NCBI GenBank assembly: GCA_019649035.1
Contig: BMAT01001425.1
Span: forward strand, 100,667 to 136,410
DNA: 35,744 nucleotides
DNA from: Elysia marginata
Lineage: Eukaryota > Mollusca > Gastropoda > Plakobranchidae
Direction of reading: 5' to 3'
A model generated the notes under the pieces. The model made no database searches. It saw only the letters and a program-made list of their open reading frames with translations, and had not been told where the DNA came from. Position numbers and translations under genes: made by a program. Below, piece by piece: positions 23,101 to 35,100 of the stretch. Numbering within the stretch: position 1 is the stretch's first letter; each line of letters begins with the position of its first letter.

Positions 23101-26100
23101 GACCATTTGCCCCCCTGCCCTCATTAAGCACAATATCAGCCCAATGTCTTTTTTGTGTTGGCTATTCTGCTGCTTTAAATCCGTTATCTTTTGAGCCATT
23201 GCAAAACTGAAATCATAATGCAAGTAGTACCGCAAACATGAATGTTTAGGACAGAAATGTTAAGATTGCTAAACGTTCTCCAATCTATCAGACAATGAAT
23301 TCTTAGTTTTATGTTGCTTTTACATAGATGTTAATCCTTTTTTTTTTTAACAATGAGGGAGGCTCGGGACAACCAAAGGGCGGTATCTGGTGGAAACTAT
23401 ATTGGTTGGTTGATTGTTCGAATTTTTTTACGTCCCAGTCAACTTCGAGGTTATATCAGAGGCGTTGCTTGGGACAATTGAAAGCCTCCTGCCACACTGC
23501 CATGTAAGCAGCACTGGCATACACAACACCCAGTCACATTATCCTGATACTGGGCCGACCAGACTTAACACTAAATCCATAATGCCAGATACTAGGCAAA
23601 TCAGCTGCTAATACCAATTTTAAAGTCCTTGGTTTGACTCGGCCGTGGACCAAACCATGCACCTCCGGATCTCTGAGCGAGTGTCTTACCACTATGCCAC
23701 AGAGCCAGAGATATCTATAATGGAGATGGTTCACTTTGATCGTCCCCCACACAGAGACCTCAGCCTGGCCAACCTATGAACCAATTGTCTGCCTTTTAAA
23801 AAAAGCAAAAAATACATACCAGAAGCAAAGTCAGGCGCTCCTAAGTTTCCATATTCAAGCTCTTTCTTTTTTTCTTTCACTTCCTTTGCATTGGTGTTAC
23901 TGGCTTTCTGAATTATTTCTGAAATTCAATATATAGAGGGCTAATGAGTTGAACAATACCAGCAGGAAGTGTGTAAAAGGAAGAGGGTGAGAGACAGTAA
24001 AAGGTACAGATGAAGAAAGAGAGAGAGAGAGAAAAAGCGATTACATAATGATAAGATATCCATATATTTATTCCATCAATATACAGCGTAATGGATTACA
24101 TACCAAAAATACAAAGTAATTGGTGTTGTTGGGATACATAATACACATAAAAGATACGATATGAATGAAGAACATAATACATTGAATAATATTGTGATTA
24201 ACAAGAAGTAAGCTATGGAACAACAGAGGAAGATTTTTTGAGTAAGGCTTGCAACAAAAACTTACACTCCATTTACCACACATCACACATTAGCAGCACC
24301 CCTTCACATTATTATTCAGCCAAATTTTCCGGCACAGTCACTGACTCCTTCAACTGTTTATCGACTCTTTTTTTTCTTGTTTTCTTTTCTCTTATTTACA
24401 TCTCCGCTTTTTAAGTTCTTGGTTATGGTGCCAACCAGTACTTGACGACTACTAGCAAATATCAGTTTGTTTTACTGAGTATTTGAACCTTGGTTTGTTT
24501 TACTGAGTATTTAAAACTTTCAGGATTTGAATAAATCAAATCAATCAACAATTCAAAATTTTTAACTAGCAGCCACTGCTAGCTAGATACACGTAATACT
24601 ATTAGTCCCTGCCCAATGAGCGATACAACAAGTGGTCATACTACTTGGAGCACAACAACCAATTGAAATTGTTTGACCAACATCAAGGGGAAATCAGAGA
24701 ACTGACAAATGGTCAGTCTGCCTGGCCGACACGCGAGGAGCAGGCGTCTGTGATAAGGTGGAAGGGGTCACTGCACTTCCGTTGGCAGATCCTGGTGTGG
24801 CTAAACACTTACTGCAAAGGGGTCTATTAGCAGAAAACAAGTAGCTGCACTTCAATTGGCAGGAGGTTGCGGTAGCTGGGAGTTTACTGCTCTCCAAGGC
24901 GACTTACTGCACTATGATTGGCAGGAGGCAGTGAGGGTTGTCAGTTACTGCTCCGCGAGGTGACTTATTGCCTTTTGATTGGCAGGGAGCAGTGTGGCTG
25001 TGCACTTACTGTGCTTCGAAAAATTTAAATGCGTATTATTCGGTAAATATTTGACCAATTACAATTCTGATGCTAGATATAATTGATATGGCTGTATACT
25101 AACATTTAAAGCAAAAAAGGCAGACCTGCCACTCTTCAAAATGGAAAATCAGTATGATTAAGCTAAAAAATCAGTATTCAGTGTTAAAAAATCTGTATAA
25201 CCATGTGTCAGTACTCACAAACTCTGGCATTTTTTTAGCACTTCAATTTTAATGTGGCCATTGTAATTTAATTTGTTTAAAATAACTCTGAAGTTTGGCT
25301 CATTAAGTGATAGTTGTCAAACTGTAAAAAATCAGTATTTTTGAACATTTTGGCCAAAAAAATCAGTATAATACTGATTTAATCTGTATGAATGGCAGGT
25401 CTGAAAAAGGGTTTTTTGAGAGTTTTGGTCAGATACTGTACTTTGATTGGCAAAGGCAGAGCAGGTAGATGAAGGACGCCAGTTATGAAATCGAGGCATG
25501 TTGATGTGATACTGCTCTTTCATTGGAAAATATTGAACTCTCACAACTTCAGGGGTTAAGTTCGTCCGATCACATACTCGAGTACTGATAAGTCTAATGA
25601 ACTGTGGTAAATGCCACCCTTCATCACTGAATGCCTCACTGCCTACAGATCTATGGGGCAACGGCCGCCGCCATGTATCCAATTTTTTGGCCACAGGTGA
25701 CAAAAATATAACAGTAGATTAGACCATGAAAAATTTGCAGATCAGACCATATACAACCATGCAAAATCTCAGGGACCACGGGTTTTCCGTAGATCCAGGA
25801 ATAAGAGGCAACCCTGCGACGAAGGTTTAGTTCTGAAAGATTTTATTTAGTCCCAAAGTCTGACATAACATAACCACCTACTCGCCACACGACCTTTCGT
25901 CACAGGCACATATATGTATACATATATATGTCTTACTAACCAAGGTGAATGAGTTGGATGTTGCAATGCAGCAATTTTTACATTCAAAGGCGTTGCTTTT
26001 TAAAACAAGAAATTTTTCCAAGCTTTCAGAGGTAAAAAAAAAAATTATAAAATTACGATTTTTTTGTGGAAAGATATTAAAATCTTTGTTGGCTTAATAT

Positions 26101-29100
26101 ATAGAAAAAAAGAGGGAAAATTATTTTTAAAAAATATAAAAAGATGGCGATAGGGAGAAAGAGCCTGTTATAACACAAAGACTGACTTGTTTCCTTTGTA
26201 CTCTTAATATTTACTTTATACGTTTTACAGCTTGCTTTTTGACATAGCTCTTCTGCCACTCTTATTTGATATTCTTTTCCTCACCTACAAAATCTGCCAT
26301 CAACTGGTTCGGCAAAGGCCGACAACTGGCTGTGTTCCAGCATGGTTTGACCAGTAGTTCCCAGACACACTTCAACAGCGCGTCCATCTCATCCTGGATT
26401 TCTTCCCCACCATCAGCAGTTCCCTCAGAAAACCAGTGAGGGGGAGGCGGTATCTGACACAAAAAAATAGTTTTTACAGGGAATTGTCATGGAGAATAAT
26501 TTTTGCATTTACAGGGAAATTGTCATGGAGAATAATTTTTACAAGGAAATTGCGACAGAGAATAAGTTTTGCAGGAAAATTGTCCCTGAGAATAAATTTT
26601 ACAGGGAAATTGTCATGGAGAATAATTTTTACATTTACAGTAAAATTGCCATGGAGAATAATTTTTGCATTTACAGGGAAATTGTCATGGAGAATAATTT
26701 TTACAGAGAAATTGCGACAGAATAAGTTTTGCAGGAAAATTGTCACTGAGAATAATTTTTACAGGGAAATTGTCATGGAGAATAAGCTTTACAGGGAAAT
26801 TGTCATGGAGAATAATTTTTACATTTACAGGGAAATTGCCATGGAGAATAATTTTTACATTTACAGGGAAATTGTCATGGAGAATAATTTTTACAGGGAA
26901 ATTGCCACAGAGAATAAGTTTTGCAGGAAAATTGTCACTGAGAATAATTTTTACAGGGAAATTGTCATGGAGAATAACTTTTTACTGAGGAGCTTTTGGA
27001 CAAAGACATTTTGTTGTTCTATTGGTTTTTTTTCCCTGTCCAAGAAAAAAAAAAAGCTAGATTGCCATAGTTCAAACTTGCCGTAAAACTATCAAGGAAA
27101 TGTGTCACAAACACCAGAAATAATAAGCAAGTAAACTGACGCGAGACTTGTGAGTTCTTTCAAAATCTTGAAAACGTGAAAAGTCGTGTGAAGAGCGTAG
27201 AAAATAAGTTTATTCAACTCAAAGCGAAGAAATCAATAAGAAACAGTATTTACATCCAGCAGCAGTTGAAAATAATGACAGTGGAATTGCCAGTGTCCAG
27301 CATGAACAAATCGTAGATCTAGCTTTTCCACAAAACTACCCACACACTTGTATCTGCACTCCAAAATTGTATCTGTGTCCCCCTCTCCTCATCCAGTATT
27401 CTATTAATCTCTATCAACCGAGAGAGCTCTATTTATAGACAAAACACACTTCTAGAACACATGGTCTAGCTCTCACTCCAGCTTTCTACCCTATACAAGA
27501 AAGGTGGGAAAGGTGTGGCCTAACACGGCTATATGCTATGACGGTGCCATCCCGTCTCCGAGGTGGGCTGTCACGATGCGCCATCTTCGTCTGTCCAGGG
27601 CCGTCTCACACACTTCACACATTTTCATCTGGGACGTCTCTTGGATGTTGCCCAGCCAGGTCTGCCTTCTTCGCCCTCTGCCACGCCTTCCATCAATCTT
27701 TCCCTCCAGGATTCTTTTGTGAATGCTATCACGTCTTCTCAAATGACCATAATATTTCATTTTTCTTCTTGGAATGGTCAACAAGAGTTCAGGCCTTTGC
27801 AATCCAACACTTTCCAGGACTTTTTTATTTGTTACTTTCTCCTTCAATGATATTCTCTGCATTCTTCTATAGATCCACATTTCCATGGCCTCTATTCTTT
27901 TTTCAGTGTTTTTATTGAGAATCCATGTCTCACTTGCATACAGGAACGGTGACCATATAAAGCATTTCATTACTCTCAATCTAGTAAGTAGACCCACTCT
28001 CTTGCTTGTTAGTATATGAGAGAGTTTTGTGAAGGCGCTCTTGGTAATTGTTATCCTACTCTTTATTTCATCTTCGGATCGAGCATCTGTTGTGATAAGT
28101 TGACCCTAACACGGCAGTGACCCCAATATCCAATCACAAGCCAAGTTAAAATAAGTCGCCCAAAATCCCTCCTAGGTCATCAAACATTTCGTGAACAAAC
28201 CAGATGGTGGGAATCTCCAGAATAATCTAGAAGCCTAGACCTACACGACTAACAATAGGCGATCATTCTAGATTTTAATGAGTTAGGTAATGTGAAAACC
28301 ATAAGTTATATCTACGAATAGTAACACATTCCACTAAGAAAGCAAGAGTAGCATTTATCTAGGCCTACATTGTACATAGCATGACTAAGGAACAAGACTA
28401 AAACAATTTCTAACTTCATTACAAAGCGTGTATAAAATTTGAAAAATGATGTTTAGCAAAAAAGACCATTCACATATTTACCATAGCACCCAAAATTTAG
28501 ACCAGGAAACAAAAACAGGGAACCCCAGTGCTAGCACAGGAATTATTCTTCAACAGGGAGAAATAGATAGTATTGAGCCCACCACAAGGATTCCACATTT
28601 GCAGGGAGAAAAAGGTTTGTCTTTAAATTAGACATGAAAAGTAAATACCAAGAACTTTGCTTAAATAGAGAAGCTACTTTAAAATGACAGATTGCATTTC
28701 AAAACCAGGGAATCTTAATATAATCAGGGGTGAGCATTACTTGTGAAAAAAAAATCCTTAGGTCAGGGCGTGCATTACGCAACATGATACTACATTGCTT
28801 TAGTTATTAATTATTTAAAAGTCTGCTGATGCAATTCACATAAACAGTAAAAGTAAAGTCAAGTAAGATTTGGTTTTCCATAAGGAAGTTAATAGCAAAA
28901 ATATTTTTTGTTCTCACATCATTAGTGTATACCCAGATCATGATTTCTCTTTTTCAAAACGGAAAAAAAGTCCTGAGGATGCCTATCCCTTTATAATGAG
29001 TCGGAGTTGAGGTTTTAGCCAGAACGCGGATTTCCTGCTACAATGTATTTTAATTTCTACTTTTGGCTGACAGTATTTACAAGTTCAATTTCAATTCCAA

Positions 29101-32100
29101 TTTTAAGTTCCATATCAAGTTTATTTAGTCAGTACAAAACTACATAAGTACATGTATTGAAAATAAGCAATGCTCAGTCAGGCTGACTTACTCTCTCTCA
29201 TTCTCTTCCTATCGCTCTTCTTCTCTCTCTCGCTATCTGTGTAGCATTTTCTCTCTTTTGTCACAGCGGACAAAAAATGCATGCACTCCTCTTAACACAC
29301 CCCATCCTAATGTGTCCTTCATTTAATCAAAAGGTTCGATTTGAATAATCTCTGAATAAACCCACTGAAGTATCTGATAGATAGGGAAAGAGAAAAATAC
29401 TGACCAGACACTACACTTGGCTTGAACACAGCAGAGCGGAGTCCTGATTCACAAACTAAAAAAAAAAATGTATTAAAAAACACAATATGAATTGTTTTAT
29501 ATGTCTCACCTCTTCATTATTCTTTAGATCAGCAACTTCCGCGAAATCATCACTGCGGTACAGAATTTCAGCCAGTGTGGTGCCTACAGCATAGCATTCA
29601 GACTCGTATGTGATGTTTGCCAAATTCTCTCGGCGTTCCGGAGACAGCCACGCCAGCCTGACATGAAAGAGGTGGAAATTTTCCACTTATTAAACATTAC
29701 AAGATATGATAAAATTAACAAAGAAGCATTCTCAGCTATCAATCTTTTCTGTCAGAGGCTTAGCTTCAAGAATAATTCCTCTTACAGAATATAATTCAAT
29801 TTTTTTTTGCAGTTTGATTTTTGATTCAAATCATTAACGAGAGCAGTGCAATGAAAACTTGGCAATGATGCCTCTAAACAATTCTTGATCTCTCACTGCT
29901 GCTGCTGTCTCCCATCACCTTTCTGGCACCAAGCCATTTTGTTAGTCCGTCTGCAATCTTCTAATGTTGCCTACCCTTAATGCGTTTCTTTTTGAGTATT
30001 TAAGTCGTTATCTCTCTCTCTGTCTCTCTCTTGCACTCTCTTTTTTTCTCTCTTACCTCTCCACATTAAACTCATCGTCAATAGGTTTCGTATCTAGCAG
30101 TGAGGTCACTCCGGGAAACTCCAACTTCAATCTCACACTCTGTGAGCTTGGCTCATCAAACACCAGGAACTTACGACTGCGGATGTTGCCATGGAAATGC
30201 TCCATCTCATGCTGGGAGGACACATGGGGGAAAGAAAAAAAACAGGGAACCTTAAGAGCGCTTTTTTATACCGCATAGTTCACTGAACTGCCATAAGTAA
30301 GCGCTTTACATTGGTTCTCTGAGGACCATTGCCAACTAAATTTATCTACTTTCATTTTTTCATTTTTAATCAATATATTTTATAAACTAAACGAATCCCT
30401 TCTGCGATATTTGGCTTCATTACTCGGCGTAACTGTGTCGCCACAGAGCAACGCCACTAATGCCCCAGTAGACCAGTACATGATTTGAAAGTCACTTTTT
30501 AACCTATGCAGTGTGTTGCAGGGGCACGTCACAAATTCAGGGATCACAGTGAAAATTTTTTCAACCCCTGAACTTTGACTGCTGATCGGGCAAATGCGGT
30601 CATGAATCAAAACTTTTATCCTTAGACGTTTGGAGAATCAATATTAAAACACACTACTTACATGTATGTAATTTAACATAGGCTACATGTGATAATTATA
30701 TCCTATACTAGCCAATATATGATTTATGTAATATATTTCATTGCAGCAGTTGCTGTTGATATTAGATAAACTTTGATGTATGGATTGGAATGAGGTAGTG
30801 AGTCACCATTATACACAGGCTACATAGATTTTATAAACATAAATCTTGTCTAAATGCTGTTAATGTCAGAACTTTGGCTGGTTATTAAAGTTATCATAAT
30901 GTTACTCTATTTGTATTAGTTTTAAATATTGTGATTCTTAATCTTGTTCAAAATATGTCTATCAGTCAAAAAGATACTCTGCTTAAAAGAGAACCCTCTT
31001 ATCAAGATGAAACTCTGAAGCACAAACCTAACTAGGTTCTAAAGTCTGGAATGGCTTTACTTCTTAGCTTTTGGCATTTTACTGTATTTAACAGAGATGT
31101 TGCTGTGGTGAACGCTGAGGTGCACTTTCTGATTTCTCTTCATGGCAGCCTAGATTGTAGATATCTAAATCTACCAAACTTCAACCTTAATCAAGACTAG
31201 ATCTAGCCCTATCTAAGATTTAGAGCTATTCTAGATGTATATTAGAGCATTCAAGCATTGCCTGTAGCTTGGGTACCCATTTTACAGGTGGGTGGACTGG
31301 GGAAAGTTACCGTAAATTACTTTCCCATGGCAATTGCAATATGGCATGCCTGTGAATCGAACCTGCCACCGCCGGATCTTGAGTCTGAAGCAGTAACCAC
31401 TCTGCATCGCTGCCCCCTGATTTCACTGAGGAGCAGCAAACTGTAAAAGCATGACAAGATCTTTCGCTGCCTATAGGCATGTACTCATTTCACTGAGTTA
31501 GAAAAACTTTGCGCTTTTAACTTAAAATATGTTACATGAGATAGATCGCTTGGGCCTAAATTGCTTGTTTATTTTTCAGCTGCCTGGCTTGTTCTCTGTT
31601 TTATTATGTTTTTTATTTGTTAACCCTTGAAGTGTGAGTATTCATTTTTTGCATCATAATTTCCTAAGGTGTTAGTACCAAAAAAAGAACTTCCCGTTTT
31701 AACAGACGATCAGATCTGCCGACCACAGTTCTAGGGCTAACACTGAAGTGACCAGAGCTACAGCTCTATCCTCTCCCCCAGGACTGGAGCTACAGCTCTA
31801 TCCTCTCCCCCAGGACCGGAGCTACAGTTCAATTCTCCCCCCTAGGTCCAGAGCTACAGCTCTATCCTCTCCCCCAGGACCAGAGCTACAGCTCAATTCT
31901 CCCCCCTAGGTCCAGAGCTGTAGCTAAAATTTTCCGTAACCTGTAGATGTTAGCAAACACTGGTTTTATTGCTCTCAAAAGTTTGAAATACTATGCAATG
32001 GCATTAAAAACGTACTAAGATGAATAATGCTTCCTCGCAATGACTTCTGTCAGTAAATTTTGTGAATTTTTGTGTGTTTTGGACTGATTTCGGCTGTTCT

Positions 32101-35100
32101 TGTGTAAACATAAACAATCGTGTACATCTGAGACCAACATGGCCCCAAAATCAACAAATAAAAGGTCAAAAATATAACAAAAATTGAAATTCAATGTGAA
32201 ACTAAACTCATAAAGTGCTAAAACCCACTTGAAAACACTTCATAAAGTAATCCTAAAAAGATAAGTTAAAGTACTCCAGAACTTGAAAAAATTATAACAC
32301 TAAGGCCAGCTACATTTGCTCAATTTTTAGATCTAGATCTAGGTCTAAATTGCATTTTTCAGCAATTTTTATCGAATTTTAGCCCACAACCATCTTGCAT
32401 TTTGAAAACGAAACTTCAAAGTTCACAACAATGGAAGTTCTTTTACTTGGACTGGATTTTAATCTCACCTGGATTGGAAAATTAAATAGACTATCCGGAA
32501 CATATAAATACGTCTCAGGTCCATTCCGCATAGGAAACTGTAACGAATATATACTTCTCCCGACACTTCCGCATTGGAAATTGCGATGCATATATACGTC
32601 TCCGGTCACTTAAAGTGTTAAGATCCAAATACAAGCAAATGCTGTCTCATCAAAAATGAGTCAGATGCTATATATAAAAAGTTATCCCACAGAGCGACTG
32701 AGACACTAAAAAGTTTTATTTTAAAAATTTGAATGTTCCAAAGTCCTGAAAACCTATTTTTGTTTTCATAACCTCAACAAAACTTACTTTTTCCTTCACC
32801 GGCACACAAAACTTAAAAAGAAAAAAAAAACTATATGCTACTCATAGTCTTGAATTTTGAATAGATCTTATACAAAGGCTTCAAGTTGTCCAACATAGCG
32901 CAGCCAGATTAATATCATGAAGCAAAAAGAGAGAACAAGTCACATCAATCCTGTGGTTTGCATTGGCGTCCTATTAAGCACCGTATAATGTTTAAGATAT
33001 GCCTAGTCTGTTATAAATGCCTTAGAAACAAGCGCCCATGTACCTGTCTGAATCACTATATAGATAGACCCCAAATAGACCATTAAGATCGGCTGCAGAT
33101 ACACAAAACTAGTCAAAATCGCAAGTAATTACAAGTTTTATGGTCAACGCTCGTTTTTCTGCTTTGGACCAACTGTCTGGAACTTACTCCCTTTAACCAT
33201 CAGGGAGATTAAATTAATAAAACTGTTTAAGAAACAGTTAAAGCACTACCTTTTTCTGCAAGCATACTTCTAGGTATTCATTTTAAACTTGTAAGTCCTT
33301 TTGATTTGTCACGATAGATAAACTAAAATTTACTTATGTTGTGAATACCATTGTATTTATCAGCATTTGTGAACCGCATAGAGCAAATTGAATTGTTATG
33401 GATATGCGGTGTATAAATTCAATATATTATTATTATTATTATTATTGTTATTATTATTTCTTGTAAGCTGCAAATTTTTCTCCGTTTGCTTACCATGGAC
33501 AAAAGTGTAGCAACCACCTGTCTCATAAGGTGAACTTTGTCCCAGGGAGACTGCGGAACATTGCAGATGTAGGTCAGTAGATCTCCTTGAGACGGGAGCT
33601 CTGTGACAAAACGGGTCAGCATACTGCCGAGGACAGGTTTGTGCAGCTCTAGGAAGCGCTGAGCGTCACCTCTTCGCAGGTTCTCTAGCCTCTCCAGACC
33701 TTCGAGAAAAGCCTACGAGTACAGGAAAGACAGCATTGGTTTTTTTATTCCACGTTTTGCCATATGATTTGTTGTTTCATTGAACTCAACTTTTTTTTTG
33801 TTTAAAATCAAGAAACATTTTATGAGCTGACAAGTACTTATTGTATTAGGTCTTTTTTTTTCTGCCTCTATAACTTTAAATATAAATTGTATTCCCATTA
33901 CTGAAATTATAAATTTTTTAATGGACTTAAGCATGCCTTACCAACATTCTACTTTGATAAAATCTCTTAATTAACTTGCCTCTGTGGAAGCAGTACATGA
34001 TGCATTACTTTCCTAAACTGAAACAAGCCATCAAACAGTGCAACACCATAAGAAATTATTCATTAGACATAGAGATGTGTGTTAACATTGCACCAATGCT
34101 GCCGTGGACAAACAAAATGCAGTATCTCTCATATTGTTTAAACTGCAGATATTGCTTTTCGTTTGTTCAGGGCAGAATGCTTGTTGAACTGGGTATTATT
34201 GTTTTCATCTTGGAAGCACGAATAGCAGTCTACATTGTTTCTGAGAAATAAAATAAAACCCTGAAAATTTTTATTCCTGTGTGCAATGTGTTCAATAGAG
34301 ACATTTAGAAAAAAAAACTAATGTAACAGTTTAATAAGTCTCTTCTTGAATAATCTAATACCTTAAGAGGATCAGATGTTCATTTTCGGAAATTTTTGGC
34401 CGCTCCTCAATCTCCACCCTCAACTTTTACCCAATTCCTTAGACGAAAAAATTAAAAAAAAAAAAAAAAAACTACAAAAAAAAAACTCCCTCTGTACGAA
34501 TAGATTCACTGGACAGGCCCTTTTTTTAACCTTATTTACTTTGTAGATAAACTCCAAGAGTTGTAATTTCTACTTTTTTCACATGTCTTGCGTCCAGGGC
34601 AAATAAGTCTGAAGATAGATGTTGCTTTTTTTGAGAAAACGCCTTTTTAAGTCCCCTAAAGTCTTCGTCATCTCTATATTGTAGATCAGCAGAAATTTTA
34701 ATTTTATGACATTTTCAACATTTGCAAGCTTAGAAAAATGTTTTGTTCAAAACAGAAACGCCTCAATAGGTGACAATTGCAACGTCCGACTGATTCATCC
34801 TAGGCTGGAGACATAGGTCTTGAAACCAGTCAAAATGAGTCTTAGGTCAAAACTAAACGGTAGTCAGATTTCCTATCACAGAAAAGCTTATTTTCTCTAT
34901 TTTCAAATACTAGAAACAGAAAAGCTCAATCATGCTTCTGTGTGAAGTTATAGCCTTTTGGAGATGGCTATATTAGGACTTGTGAAATTTTAGAAAAGGG
35001 AGAAAACAGCATTTAAAGTTTGCACAACTATAAAGGTGTCGGGCCTTAGTAACCATACCAATTAAATTTAAACTAGAAGCCATACCAATTAAATTTAAAC

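Noticed and set aside
26468..26985. CRISPR-like array
   Set aside because: The units are contiguous with no unique spacers, and the window is eukaryotic.
26436..27086. 216-codon open frame and its overlapping partners with repeated [13 protein letters not shown] peptides
   Set aside because: Product of a minisatellite whose unit lengths (30 and 36) are multiples of three. The frame overlaps the kinase exon's splice acceptor on the other strand and has no start context or domain.
27538..27918. 126-codon plus-strand frame
   Set aside because: Antisense shadow of the LINE C-terminal frame.
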